Shown: positions 1-9,003, counted from the first letter of the stretch. The stretch: DNA of 64,000 bases from Chryseobacterium culicis (GCF_002979755.1 NZ_PCPP01000001.1:1830665-1894664); one strand, 5' to 3'. Notes: a model not told the origin generated them from the letters alone. Numbers and translations are program-made.

Positions 1-31
1 GCGGACTAAAGTCCGCTCCTATTGATATTTG
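1..31. repeat. REP-like hairpin, GGACTAAAGTCC family
   Basis: A near-perfect palindrome, GCGGACTAAAGTCCGC (1-16), is followed by TCCTATTGA. The same hairpin-plus-tail design (a xGGCTAAAGCCx stem followed by TTCCTATTGAAT or TTCTATTGAAT) recurs at about 42312-42338 and 47469-47497, so this is one copy of a dispersed family. It lies downstream of the gene at 56-652 and may also act in its transcript end. The left side may continue beyond the window. Confidence 0.6.
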
Positions 32-55
32 AAATTATTATTTCAATATTCTGCT

Positions 56-652
56 CTATTTTTCTGCGATAACTACATGGTAACTGCATGAGCTGTCCGG
101 ATCTAGTTTGAGGACTTTTATTTCAAGTAAAACATCCAGCCCCATTGTATCGCAAACTCCCTGTATGAAAGGTTTTATGACCGGCCATTTCAGTAAACCC
201 GCAATCTGCAGGCTCTGAGTGATTTTATGATAGCGGTCTACTCCTTTAATCAGTAATTCACATTTGTAGTCATTTAATTCTTTAAATTCAAAGTTATATT
301 CGGGACTGGATGTAAAAATTGCTCCTATCAGTATTTTTGCTACAGCGGGAATACCAGGCTGCAGGTTAGGTTTTGTTTCAAGATTTCTCAGCGCCATTCT
401 TGATCCGAGATCATACATAAAAGTACTGGAAAGCTGTTCTATAGCCTCTGCCCCATAAAGTTTTCCGATTTGTTTGAGCATCCCTCCATAAAAAGCTCCT
501 GTAATATCAGACAAGCGCTGCGTAAGTTCAGTAAAGGTTTTGGGAAAGAAATCTGAAATAATCTGGGCTTGATTCATTTCAGGAAGATAAACATCATTTT
601 CTCTGAAGTAGGATAATGCGGCATAAGTTTCCGGCAATTGAATTTGATTCAT
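56..652 (-). CDS. hypothetical protein, 198 aa
   Basis: I do not recognise this family. The protein has no signal peptide and no clear membrane segment, so it is probably cytoplasmic. It looks like one mixed alpha/beta domain: a helical first half (about 20-95), then strand-rich sequence (about 115-198) ending in a CSYHVVIAEK-like strand. The start is the first ATG in an open frame, and the next gene upstream on this strand is about 390 bp away, so it is probably transcribed alone. A heme/ligand-binding V4R-type fold or an ATC-hydrolase-like fold are loose guesses without motif support. Confidence 0.6.
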   Translation of the reverse strand: MNQIQLPETYAALSYFRENDVYLPEMNQAQIISDFFPKTFTELTQRLSDITGAFYGGMLKQIGKLYGAEAIEQLSSTFMYDLGSRMALRNLETKPNLQPGIPAVAKILIGAIFTSSPEYNFEFKELNDYKCELLIKGVDRYHKITQSLQIAGLLKWPVIKPFIQGVCDTMGLDVLLEIKVLKLDPDSSCSYHVVIAEK

Positions 653-1001
653 ATTTAATACGTTATTAGTGTTTTGAAATCATGGTTTAATTAGGTGATA
701 CACCGAAACACACCACCTCATACAGCTTCTGAAATGGGGAAGTTGTTTTTATGGAATATAAAAAGTAGCTGTGTCAACTGTGTTTAATACATGAAGTTCA
801 GATAAAATCCGATACTGTATTGGGGTAAATCCTTTTTGATTGGATTGTTGAATGGAGAGGGAATGTATTCATACTTTTTTCATTTGGTACGGTAAAGCTA
901 GAAAAAATAAATAAATTCTCCAATATGTGATATTATTTTTCATTGAACAAAATCACAATCTAAAGGTATTGAATGATACTATTTTACATCAGAAACAACA
1001 T
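653..1001. other. intergenic region without a recognisable gene
   Basis: About 350 bp of AT-rich DNA between the hypothetical gene and the terminator of the efflux operon. No convincing ORF, RNA gene or repeat-family member is visible. The promoter of the 56-652 gene must lie in its left part, but I found no clear TAnnTTTG element on the minus strand. Confidence 0.4.
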
Positions 1002-1030
1002 AAAAAAACCTTCGAAATTTTCGAAGGTTT
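1002..1030 (-). terminator. rho-independent terminator of the efflux operon
   Basis: Arms AAACCTTCGAAA (1006-1017) and TTTCGAAGGTTT (1019-1030) form a perfect stem with a minimal loop, preceded on the + strand by an A-run that becomes the U-tail on the minus strand. It lies 14 bp beyond the stop codon of the MFS gene ending at 1044. Confidence 0.8.
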
Positions 1031-1043
1031 TTATTATTATAAT

Positions 1044-2621
1044 TTAGTGCATGGCTTCACTCAAATCTATTTTTTCTTTGCTCTTTCTTTCTTTTACAAG
1101 TAAGATAAACGGAATACATATCAGGAATACGATTCCGAGGTAAAGAAATACATCCATATAGGATAATACCGTTGCTTGTTTCGTTACGGATAAGTCGAGC
1201 ATTTTATACGCGGCATTCATTGCTGCATCAGGAGTCATTCCTTTCGCTATAAAATTTGCTTTAAGGGCGGCAAGTCTTTGCTGAACATCAAAGCTGTTTT
1301 CGTCAAGGTGGGAAATCAGGTTATTCCTGTATTTCTGACCAGCATTGGCAATAAAAGTTGTGATTGCTGCAATCCCGAAAGATCCTCCCAGCTGTCTCAT
1401 CATCCCTGTAAAAGCGGCTCCCTGACCAATTTCCTGCCCTTTCAGTGTACTTAATGACAAAGAGGTAATCGGAATAAACAATAATCCTAAACCTGCTCCT
1501 CTCACGATCAGCATCCAGAAGAAGGCATCTTTACTGGTATCCGGTGTCAGAATTTTGTATCCCCAGAAGCTATAGACAAAGAAGATGAATAATCCTAAAG
1601 AAACCAGAATCTGCTGTTTTGCTCCTTTTGCCAGTAATCTACCAATGATAGGCATCATAAAGGCCGTCGTTAAAGCTGCCGGAATCATCAGTGCACCTGA
1701 CTGAAGTGCCGTCCACCCTAAAATACTCTGGGTATACAGTGGAACGATGAATGTAGAACCATACAGCCCGAATCCAAGCACGAATGACATCATGGTTCCG
1801 ATTCTTAAATTGCTGTTTTTAAGTACCCTGAGCTCAACGATTGGATATTTAAAGGTAAGTTCTCTCCAAAGGAATAATATAAATCCTAAAATTGCGGCTA
1901 CTGTGAAGGCTACAATCATTCCGCTTTCAAACCAGTCTTCTTCATGTCCTCTTTCCAGAATGAACTGTAATGAACCTACTGTTACTGCCAGCAATCCAAT
2001 CCCAATCCAGTCAACATCCGAGACTTTACGTTTTTCTGCATATTTCGGACTTCTTACAAACTGCAGCGTCATCAAGGTTGCTGCAATTCCAATCGGAATA
2101 TTAATATAGAAAATATATGGCCAGCTGAAGTTATCAACGATATATCCTCCAAGAGGCGGACCTAAGGTAGGACCGATAATTACTCCCAGACCATAAATAG
2201 CCTGAGCCATACTTCTTTTTTCAATCGGATAAGATTCCGTAATAATCGTCTGTGAAGTTACCAATAAGGCTCCCCCACCGATTCCCTGCATCAATCTGAA
2301 AAACACAAGTTCCCAGATATTGGTCGCATTTCCACATAAAAATGAAAATATGGTAAATATAATGATGGATGCCGCAAAGTAATTTCTACGCCCAAACTGC
2401 TGGGAAAGCCAGCTCGTCATTGGTACTATAATTACGTTACCAATGGCATAAGCCGTAATTACCCATCCCACTTCAGAAAGTGTAGATCCAAGATTCCCCT
2501 TCATTTCATTCAAGGCAACATTGACAATCGTGGAGTCTACAATTTCAAGAAGGGCACAAAGGATAGCCGTAATCGTAATGATTACTCTACGCGCTCCATA
2601 TTCTACTAATGAATCTTGCAT
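1044..2621 (-). CDS. emrB: DHA2/EmrB-QacA-type MFS drug:proton antiporter
   Basis: A 525-aa inner-membrane transporter with about 14 hydrophobic segments, the size expected of the DHA2 (EmrB/QacA) drug-exporter family. Visible signatures are LEIVDSTIVNVAL in TM1 (about 25-37), the motif A loop LSQQFGRR (about 72-79) and the antiporter motif C GVIIGPTLGPPLGG (about 145-158). It is the last gene of a four-gene operon with a TetR regulator, a TolC-type outer-membrane channel and an EmrA-type fusion protein, so it very likely powers a tripartite pump exporting hydrophobic toxic compounds. The 142-bp gap to emrA holds a dispersed repeat. The substrate cannot be read from sequence. Confidence 0.93.
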   Translation of the reverse strand: MQDSLVEYGARRVIITITAILCALLEIVDSTIVNVALNEMKGNLGSTLSEVGWVITAYAIGNVIIVPMTSWLSQQFGRRNYFAASIIIFTIFSFLCGNATNIWELVFFRLMQGIGGGALLVTSQTIITESYPIEKRSMAQAIYGLGVIIGPTLGPPLGGYIVDNFSWPYIFYINIPIGIAATLMTLQFVRSPKYAEKRKVSDVDWIGIGLLAVTVGSLQFILERGHEEDWFESGMIVAFTVAAILGFILFLWRELTFKYPIVELRVLKNSNLRIGTMMSFVLGFGLYGSTFIVPLYTQSILGWTALQSGALMIPAALTTAFMMPIIGRLLAKGAKQQILVSLGLFIFFVYSFWGYKILTPDTSKDAFFWMLIVRGAGLGLLFIPITSLSLSTLKGQEIGQGAAFTGMMRQLGGSFGIAAITTFIANAGQKYRNNLISHLDENSFDVQQRLAALKANFIAKGMTPDAAMNAAYKMLDLSVTKQATVLSYMDVFLYLGIVFLICIPFILLVKERKSKEKIDLSEAMH

Positions 2622-2640
2622 AAGTTTTTTACGATGTAAA

Positions 2641-2750
2641 AAGTCAATGGTAAATTTTGCTTCGCAAGTGAATAGTGAATTTTAAAACAGTTTATTTTAA
2701 ATTGACAGCAAAGCTGATTCCCTATTGACAACGAAATTCATTGACTTTTA
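2641..2750 (-). repeat. solitary copy of the 103-bp intergenic repeat
   Basis: On the minus strand this gap carries, in order, GTCAAT..., GCTTTGCTGTCAATTT, ATTCACTATTCAC, TTGCGAAGCAAA and TTTACCATTGACT. The same blocks in the same order make up each unit of the tandem array at 21737-22627. Divergence is clear but the order and the TTTGC-GAA-GCAAA-like hairpin are kept. It sits inside the efflux operon between emrA and emrB, so it is transcribed with them. Confidence 0.65.
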
Positions 2751-2763
2751 ACAGTTTTAAAGG

Positions 2764-3867
2764 TTATTTCAAAGCAACTTCTGCCTTCACGTTCATTCCT
2801 GTTCTTAATCTTTTTGCAATGTTCTTATCAAGATTTACAAAATCGATTTTTATAGGAAGTCTCTGAACTACTTTTACGAAGTTACCACTCGCATTATCCG
2901 GAGGAAGAATAGAGAAAGTAGCTCCTGTAGCCGGAGAGAATGAACTTACTACTCCTTCAAACTCCTGATCAGGGAAAGCATCAATCTCGATTTTCACCTT
3001 CTGTCCCTCTACCATTTTATCTACCTGTGTTTCCTTAAAGTTGGCCACAACCCATTTCTGATCGTTTTTAACCAAAGCAAACAACTGTGATCCTGCCTGC
3101 AGATACTGACCTGCCTGTGTAGATACTTTTCCTACATGGCCGTCTTCAGGTGCAAGAATTACGGTATATGATAAGTTTAATTTTGCATTTTCCACATCTA
3201 CTTCTCTTTGTTTAGCAACAGATCCGGCAACACTGATTTGTTGTGAACTTGCAGCCGTTTGAGAAGAAGCAATATGGGTTTGCTGAGCAATTTGATTTCT
3301 CTGATCAACTAAAACCTGTAACTGTCTGTCTGCAGATTGCTTTGCTGCTAAAGCCTGCTCATATTGCTGTTCTGTAATAGAATGGTCTTTTACAAGATTA
3401 GCATATCTCTTCAAATCCTGAGAAGTTTTCCAAACATTTACTTTTGCGGCTTCTATCTGAGCATTGGCAGTGACTACTGCTGCTTCTGAAGAACCGATAT
3501 TTTTTGAAGTAGCCGTTGTAGTAGCTTCTGCATTGGAGATATTACTTCTCGCCGTAGATAATGCTGCCTGAGCCTGTTCAAGAGCCATTTTCTGATCTCT
3601 GTTATCCAAAATCACCAACGTATCTCCCTTCTTTACAAACTGGTTGTCTTTTACTTTTACCTGAGCTACATATCCTGAGATTTTAGAAATTACCGGTGAC
3701 ATATTGGAAGCGATTTGAGCATCGTCAGTCTCTTCATGGTACTGTCCGTAAGTAAAAGCTCTGTAACCGTAGATTCCTCCTCCGATTACTACTGCAGCTA
3801 AAATGATAGGAAAAACTAAACTTTTTTTCTTTTTAGGTTCAACTGCCTGTGTATTATTATTTTCCAT
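2764..3867 (-). CDS. emrA: EmrA/HlyD-family membrane fusion protein
   Basis: A 367-aa periplasmic adaptor. One N-terminal membrane anchor (about 16-34) is followed by the first biotinyl-lipoyl half (around VAQVKVKDNQFVKKGD, about 67-82). A long Ala/Gln-rich coiled-coil hairpin follows (about 95-220), then the second lipoyl half and a beta-barrel (GQYLQAGSQLFALV region) and a C-terminal domain ending ...TGMNVKAEVALK. This is the EmrA/VceA architecture, and it would link the EmrB-type pump (next gene) to the TolC-type channel (previous gene, 16 bp upstream). The ATG start directly precedes a short basic segment and the anchor. Confidence 0.93.
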   Translation of the reverse strand: MENNNTQAVEPKKKKSLVFPIILAAVVIGGGIYGYRAFTYGQYHEETDDAQIASNMSPVISKISGYVAQVKVKDNQFVKKGDTLVILDNRDQKMALEQAQAALSTARSNISNAEATTTATSKNIGSSEAAVVTANAQIEAAKVNVWKTSQDLKRYANLVKDHSITEQQYEQALAAKQSADRQLQVLVDQRNQIAQQTHIASSQTAASSQQISVAGSVAKQREVDVENAKLNLSYTVILAPEDGHVGKVSTQAGQYLQAGSQLFALVKNDQKWVVANFKETQVDKMVEGQKVKIEIDAFPDQEFEGVVSSFSPATGATFSILPPDNASGNFVKVVQRLPIKIDFVNLDKNIAKRLRTGMNVKAEVALK

Positions 3868-3883
3868 TTTGGTTTCGATCTGA

Positions 3884-5200
3884 TTATTTAATTGTTAAAG
3901 TTCCTGTTGTCTGTAATAGTTTTCTGTATGCCAGTGCAGCATCTGCCTTAGCATTGATTACGCCAACGTTGGCAGCAATCTGCGCCGCATCTGCATCCAA
4001 TAATTCTGTCATGGTTGCAAGACCGTTATCGTATTTATTTTTAGTAATTCTGTAGTTTTCATTAGCCTGCTCAGCAGATTTTTCAAAAACAGTAATTCTC
4101 TTCTTTGAATAATCTGTGTTCTGGTACTCTCTGTTTACATCAAGCTTAATGTTATCATTCAATAACTCATCGGTAGCAGCAAGCTGTTTTTCTCTTGCCT
4201 GCGATTGTCTCAATGAAGAGTTTTCTTTCCACAGGTTGGATAAGTTATATGAAACTCCAATCCCTACGTTGATCGCATTGTAAACAGTAAGAAACTTAGG
4301 AATATCAGCCGCTACATAACCTCCTGTAAAGGCAATAGAAGGAAGATTTTCTGCTTTTGCTGCTTTTGATCCCAATTCTGCCGCTTTTCTCTGTTGAGCC
4401 AAAGCCTGTAAGTCTTTACGGTTTTCTCTGGCTTCGGTAACATAAAAATCAACAGGTTTTACGTCTGATCCTTCCTCAATATAATTTTCATCTACTGCCA
4501 GTTCTGTAGTTTCTGCCAGTCCTAATAAAAGATCCATATTGATGTTGGCAATATTATAGTTATTCTTAGCTTCCAGTAACTGAAGTTCAATATTTGAAGT
4601 CTGAAGATTTGCCTTTAATCTGTCATTTCTTGCAATCAAACCATTGTTTTCCATTTTAAGGAAAGTTTCATCTCTTTTTTGAGAAGCGGCAAGATTTTCT
4701 TCAAAGACCTTGATGGACTGGTTGGCTTTAAACAGGTTGTTATAAGCCTGGGCAACATTATAAGCAATGGCAATTTTATCATTCTCAGTGCTTAGTTTAG
4801 AAGCTTCTACCAAATATTTAGCTGACTGAATACCGTATTTGATTCTTCCCCCGCTGTAGATCGGAACGCTAAGGTTAGCGGAACCGTAAAGCACCTGATG
4901 TACTTCTGGGCCACCTGCTCCACCGGAAACTCCCGGAAGTTTAATATCAACATTCGGTTTTATCGGAAGGTACATATAGCTACCTGACACTTTCAATTCC
5001 GGTAACTGTCTGTTTTTAGCCTCCAAAAGATCAGCTGTAGCCTCTTCGATCTTGGCTGCATCGATCTTGAGATTCTTGCTGTTCTGGATTCCCAGCTGCA
5101 CGGCTTCGTCAAGAGAAAGTGTTTTTTTCTCCTGAGCATTTACATTTGCTATTCCTACGAATAGTGATAATGCAATCACTGAGTTATTTATTCTCTTCAT
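3884..5200 (-). CDS. TolC-family outer-membrane efflux channel
   Basis: A 438-aa protein with a signal peptide (about 1-22, ending NVNAQ) and two outer-membrane-efflux (OEP) repeats. The segments GIQNSKNLKIDAAKIEEA and a second helix pair around NENYRITKNKYDNGLATMTEL are typical of TolC-like trimers. It overlaps the upstream TetR gene by 17 bp, so the two are probably translationally coupled. It would form the outer-membrane exit of the EmrAB pump encoded just downstream. Confidence 0.92.
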   Translation of the reverse strand: MKRINNSVIALSLFVGIANVNAQEKKTLSLDEAVQLGIQNSKNLKIDAAKIEEATADLLEAKNRQLPELKVSGSYMYLPIKPNVDIKLPGVSGGAGGPEVHQVLYGSANLSVPIYSGGRIKYGIQSAKYLVEASKLSTENDKIAIAYNVAQAYNNLFKANQSIKVFEENLAASQKRDETFLKMENNGLIARNDRLKANLQTSNIELQLLEAKNNYNIANINMDLLLGLAETTELAVDENYIEEGSDVKPVDFYVTEARENRKDLQALAQQRKAAELGSKAAKAENLPSIAFTGGYVAADIPKFLTVYNAINVGIGVSYNLSNLWKENSSLRQSQAREKQLAATDELLNDNIKLDVNREYQNTDYSKKRITVFEKSAEQANENYRITKNKYDNGLATMTELLDADAAQIAANVGVINAKADAALAYRKLLQTTGTLTIK

Positions 5201-5822
5201 AACCTAAAAGGTCTTTTAGTATATATTTTATATGTTTATTAAGTTCTGTGTAGTATTTTTCATCAAAAGCTTCTTCATCTTCTGTTTCATTCAGGAACTC
5301 TTTATACATTTCTTTAGCATTGAATGCATAAAATAAGGTTCCGCTTACCGTGGAATGAAGCAGATAAATAGGTGGGTTTTTGGTGAAAATTCCATTTTTA
5401 AGACCACTTTCCAATATTTGGGAATACATAGAAAGGAATCCCATTTTGGTTTGTTTCAAAAATTCTACAATCTGAGGATTCTTTGTATGCAGCTGCTCTC
5501 TCTGCATAATTCTGTAGAAGCATTTTTGAGTTCTGATCTTGTGAGAAAACTGATCAATGACTTTTTCAATTTTCTGCCACTCGTTGATATCTGTTCTTCC
5601 CAAAAGATCTTTTGAAAAAAACTGACCTTCATTCATTCTGTATTCCACTAATTTCTCATAAAGTTTTTCCTTAGAGCCAAAATAATACGAGATCATAGAG
5701 ATGTTTACATTAGCATCCTTTGCAATTTCGCGGGTGGAAGTCCCTTCGAATCCCTTTTCTGCAAAAAGCTTCTCGGCTGCAAATAATATATTTTCTTCTT
5801 TTGAAATCATGTTAGTGTTCAT
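5184..5822 (-). CDS. TetR/AcrR-family transcriptional repressor
   Basis: A 212-aa regulator with an N-terminal TetR helix-turn-helix (about 29-48, STREIAKDANVNISMISYYF) followed by FGSKEKLYEKL. The C-terminal part is an all-helical ligand domain. It is the first gene of the efflux operon, so it probably represses its own operon until an exported compound binds. A palindrome AATCAA-ACGA-TTGATT (5858-5873) overlaps the -33 element of the promoter just upstream and is a good operator candidate. An in-frame ATG at residue 5 is an alternative start. Confidence 0.92.
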   Translation of the reverse strand: MNTNMISKEENILFAAEKLFAEKGFEGTSTREIAKDANVNISMISYYFGSKEKLYEKLVEYRMNEGQFFSKDLLGRTDINEWQKIEKVIDQFSHKIRTQKCFYRIMQREQLHTKNPQIVEFLKQTKMGFLSMYSQILESGLKNGIFTKNPPIYLLHSTVSGTLFYAFNAKEMYKEFLNETEDEEAFDEKYYTELNKHIKYILKDLLGYEENK

Positions 5823-5833
5823 TTTTCAGGGCG

Positions 5834-5873
5834 CAAATGTACACAAGTTTTAACACAAATCAAACGATTGATT
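5834..5873 (-). promoter_or_regulatory. promoter and candidate TetR operator of the efflux operon
   Basis: On the minus strand a TTTG (5861-5864) is separated by 19 bp from TACATTTG (5834-5841), a full match to the flavobacterial -33/-7 consensus. The tetR-family ATG lies 12 bp downstream. The palindrome AATCAA-N4-TTGATT at 5858-5873 covers the -33 element, as expected of an autoregulatory operator. Binding is inferred. Confidence 0.7.
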
Positions 5874-6080
5874 GATTTTTTAATATAGATTTAATTTATT
5901 GTAACAGAAAGACGGTTTCTATAATGAGTGCTGGAACTTCTGTAAAGCCTGTTTTGGATGAAAAACAGCTGGATAAAGTTTAATGATATTGGGAAATTTG
6001 AAAAAAATTCTCTACAAAATATCAATCTTTAACACAATTTTACTGGAAAATACCTCTTGAAAAAAGGGAAAATACAAATA

Positions 6081-6106
6081 AAAACTCCGGTGAGAGCCGG
6101 AGTTTT
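6081..6106 (-). terminator. terminator downstream of the delta' gene
   Basis: Stem AAAACTCCGG (6081-6090) / CCGGAGTTTT (6097-6106) with a 6-nt loop, immediately after the stop codon of the gene ending at 6109. A/T runs on both sides make it usable from either strand. Confidence 0.8.
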
Positions 6107-6108
6107 AT

Positions 6109-7227
6109 TTATGTGCTTTTGTGAATATATCTTGATAATTTTATGCCGAGATCGGTCCAGACAATTTTAGGATTTCCGTTTCGGGTTAGGTGCAGATCCG
6201 CAGTATTGATTTCCTCCAGAATACTTTCAATATTAGCGCCACTGATAAATTTTGAAAACCCTGCCCAATTGAAACCGTTCGCATTAATCTTTTTATACAC
6301 CAGATTTTCGGACTGATAGTTTTGAAGTAATGCCAGCCTGAAAATTTCAGAACAATAGTTGAGGAAGTTTTTCTGTTTTTCTCTGTTCCATCCTGCAATT
6401 TCCCTTGCCCAGAAAATAATGCTTTTTAAATATTCAGGTTTCTTTTTAACCATAAATGCATCTCTCACCCACTGTACAAAAAGCTTTTCGAATTCATTGC
6501 TTTTATCTCCAGAATTCAATAGTTTTATGGCATCATTGAGATCTCCCTGTGCTTCATGAACAATCTCTCTCACTTTTTCTTCAGAAACAGAAAAATTCTT
6601 TTTGAGATGATTTTCAATATCTTCATCATTAATTCTGGGAATCTCTACAATCTGTGCTCTGGAAAGGATGGTTGGAAGAATATCGTTGGTACTTTCCGCT
6701 GTAAGAAGAATAACAGTCTTTGCTGGTGGCTCCTCCAAAAATTTCAAAAACTTATTGGAAGCCGCTATATTCATTTTATCAGCTCTCCAGACGATAAGAA
6801 TTTTGGTTCCCCCTTCATAACTTTTTAAAGAGAACTTCTGGTTCTGGTCATCAATCTCATCAGCAGAAATAAATAACTGTTTATTCTCCGATTCTAAAAA
6901 AGCAGTCCAGTCATCATAACTTGCATAAGGAGAAGCCAGGATCATTTCTCTGAACTCATCAAATTTATTTTTACTTAATGAATTTTTATTATCGGTAAAA
7001 ACCGGAAAACTGAAATGCAGATCCAGGTGATTAAGGTGCTCTACCTTCATCGCAGCATGTTCATTTTCCCGCATGAAAATTTCCCGTGCATAGGCCAATA
7101 CCATAGGCAGTGCTCCGTATCCCTCCTTTCCTACAAAAAGTTGGGCATGGCTCACCCTGTTTTCAGCAATGCTTTCTCTAAGAAGTTTTTTCAGATTTGT
7201 CTGTCCGGCGATGTTCTCCCAATTCAT
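6109..7227 (-). CDS. holB: DNA polymerase III subunit delta' (clamp loader)
   Basis: A 372-aa AAA+ clamp-loader subunit of the DNA polymerase III holoenzyme. It begins MNWENIAGQTNLKKLL as in DnaX/HolB proteins. The P-loop region reads GKEGYGAL (about 33-40), lacking the Walker A lysine, which is usual for delta' because it does not hydrolyse ATP. Other marks are the segment NKFLKFLEEPPAKTVILLT and the sensor motif LSRAQIVEIPR. The zinc-binding cysteines of DnaX are absent. It ends at a strong hairpin and appears monocistronic. Confidence 0.85.
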   Translation of the reverse strand: MNWENIAGQTNLKKLLRESIAENRVSHAQLFVGKEGYGALPMVLAYAREIFMRENEHAAMKVEHLNHLDLHFSFPVFTDNKNSLSKNKFDEFREMILASPYASYDDWTAFLESENKQLFISADEIDDQNQKFSLKSYEGGTKILIVWRADKMNIAASNKFLKFLEEPPAKTVILLTAESTNDILPTILSRAQIVEIPRINDEDIENHLKKNFSVSEEKVREIVHEAQGDLNDAIKLLNSGDKSNEFEKLFVQWVRDAFMVKKKPEYLKSIIFWAREIAGWNREKQKNFLNYCSEIFRLALLQNYQSENLVYKKINANGFNWAGFSKFISGANIESILEEINTADLHLTRNGNPKIVWTDLGIKLSRYIHKST

Positions 7228-7347
7228 GTTTCAAAGATAAAAAATCTTCTCTCATTTCATAAAATTAAGTCTGCTTAAAATGCATAAAAATATAGATCAT
7301 ACATTTTGAGTTTCTTTAAATCTATAAAAGTACAGGATATAATAAAA

Positions 7348-7458
7348 CCATTAAGAAGGGTTGAAGAAATAAAGTATAGTTAAGATGAATCATTCTGATT
7401 TTAAGCTTAAAGCGAAGCTTATCTTACTACTCTTAGCACCTTCATACAATCTTAATGG
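7348..7458. repeat. MITE-like imperfect palindrome
   Basis: Outer arms CCATTAAGAAGGGTTGAAG (7348-7366) and CTTCATACAATCTTAATGG (7440-7458) are complementary at both ends (CCATTAAGA...TGAAG). Inside, AGTATAGTTAAGAT pairs with ATCTTACTACT, and AAGCTT/AAGCTT flank the centre. The whole ~111 bp could fold into one long hairpin, like a small non-autonomous palindromic repeat. It occupies the 400-bp gap between holB and the aldehyde dehydrogenase gene; I see nothing else there except a candidate promoter. Confidence 0.5.
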
Positions 7459-7550
7459 CTCAAAAGAAATGCCTCATATTATAGGTAATATCAATAATAG
7501 GATTAGAATAAAACATGAAATTAAATTTTACACAATGTAATTTTATACAA

Positions 7551-7558
7551 TATATTTG
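7551..7558 (+). promoter_or_regulatory. candidate -7 element for the aldehyde dehydrogenase gene
   Basis: TATATTTG matches the flavobacterial -7 consensus TAnnTTTG and lies 68 bp before the start codon. No good TTG is seen at the -33 position, so the call rests on the -7 alone. Confidence 0.35.
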
Positions 7559-7626
7559 CAACGTGAAATTATTCGTACATTCATTACCATTTCACACCTA
7601 TTTCCAATATTAAAAATATTAAACCA

Positions 7627-8946
7627 ATGGATACAAACCTGGAACAAAAAATTAAAGGGATATTTCAACAGCAGAAAGTCTTTTACAAAACCAATCAGAC
7701 TAAAGATATTGAATTCAGAAAAGCACAATTAAGAAAATTTCGTGAAGTTTTTTTACAGCATACTGATGCACTTTGTGAGGCTTTGGATACAGATTTGGGA
7801 AAAAGCAGAAAAGAAGCAGAGTACGTGGAGATTCAAATTGTTATCAGTGAACTTGATTATTTGCTGGAAAATGTTGATGAATGGGCAAAGCCAACTCCTG
7901 TACCTTCAAAACCACATCCTTCAGGTGCTGAAATTGTAAGTAAAGTAACCTATCAGCCTTATGGAGTTACGTATATTATCGGACCTTTCAACTATCCTGT
8001 TCAATTAACATTCAGTCCGTTGATTGGGGCTTTGATTGCAGGAAATACGGCCATTATAAAACCTTCTGAAAATACGCCTCATGTAGCTCAGGTTCTTGAA
8101 GATATTATCAGAAAATCATTTGATGAATCTTATGTAGCAGTTATTCAGGGTGCTATTGAAGAAAATACATTGTTATTAAGTTTACCTTTTGATTATATTT
8201 TCTTTACAGGAAGCCCGAATGTCGGGAAGATTGTTATGAAAGCAGCTGCAGAACAGTTAATTCCGGTGACCCTTGAACTGGGCGGAAAATCTCCAACGAT
8301 TGTTCATAAAGATGCAGATCTGGATAAAGCTGTGGCAAGAATATCTTATGGAAAATGGATTAATTGCGGACAAACTTGCGTTGCTCCGGACTATATCTAT
8401 ATCCATGAGTCTGTAAAAGATGCCTTCATTGAAAAATTCAAAGCTAATCTGGATACCACTTATGAAGGAGAATCACTTGGGAAAATAGGAAAAATTGTCA
8501 GTCAGAACCAGATTAAACACCTGGCAGGTTATCTGGACGCAGCTCCGGAAAAAGTGATTTACGGTGGAAAATATGACCTTGAAACCCGTCATTTTGGGGC
8601 TACTGTAATGGATAATATTACCTGGGATGATCAGGTGATGCAGCAGGAGATCTTCGGGCCTATTCTTCCTATTTTGACGTACAGCGATATTGAAGAGGCA
8701 CTGGAAGAAATCAATAACCGTCCTAAACCTTTAGCATTGTATATTTTCACAGAAAATCAGGAACTGGCTGATTATGTTTTACATCATACCACAAGCGGAG
8801 ATGCTGAAATCAACAGTGCCATTATCCACGTGGGTTCTCACTATTTACCTTTTGGAGGAGTAGGAACTTCAGGAATGGGAAAATATCATGGGAAGTTCAG
8901 TTTTGAATGCTTCAGCCACAGCCGTTCTGTCCTTCAGGTAAAATAA
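7627..8946 (+). CDS. aldehyde dehydrogenase, class-3 (ALDH3) type
   Basis: A 439-aa NAD(P)+-dependent aldehyde dehydrogenase, short like the ALDH3 family and lacking the N-terminal extension of other ALDHs. The catalytic general base is in LELGGKSP (Glu about 217) and the nucleophile in GQTCVAPD (Cys about 251). YGVTYIIGPFNYP and the Rossmann segment FTGSPNVGKIV are also present. It probably oxidises fatty or aromatic aldehydes to acids in the cytoplasm; the substrate is not determined by sequence. It stands alone between a palindromic repeat and a terminator. Confidence 0.93.
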   Translation: MDTNLEQKIKGIFQQQKVFYKTNQTKDIEFRKAQLRKFREVFLQHTDALCEALDTDLGKSRKEAEYVEIQIVISELDYLLENVDEWAKPTPVPSKPHPSGAEIVSKVTYQPYGVTYIIGPFNYPVQLTFSPLIGALIAGNTAIIKPSENTPHVAQVLEDIIRKSFDESYVAVIQGAIEENTLLLSLPFDYIFFTGSPNVGKIVMKAAAEQLIPVTLELGGKSPTIVHKDADLDKAVARISYGKWINCGQTCVAPDYIYIHESVKDAFIEKFKANLDTTYEGESLGKIGKIVSQNQIKHLAGYLDAAPEKVIYGGKYDLETRHFGATVMDNITWDDQVMQQEIFGPILPILTYSDIEEALEEINNRPKPLALYIFTENQELADYVLHHTTSGDAEINSAIIHVGSHYLPFGGVGTSGMGKYHGKFSFECFSHSRSVLQVK

Positions 8947-8972
8947 ATAATCAGGTAATAACGAATATAAAT

Positions 8973-9003
8973 AAAGACTGTCTGCTCAGGAACAGTCTTT
9001 TTT
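8973..9003 (+). terminator. terminator downstream of the aldehyde dehydrogenase gene
   Basis: Stem AAAGACTGT (8973-8981) / ACAGTCTTT (8992-9000) with a 10-nt loop and a T-run, 26 bp after the stop codon. Confidence 0.8.
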
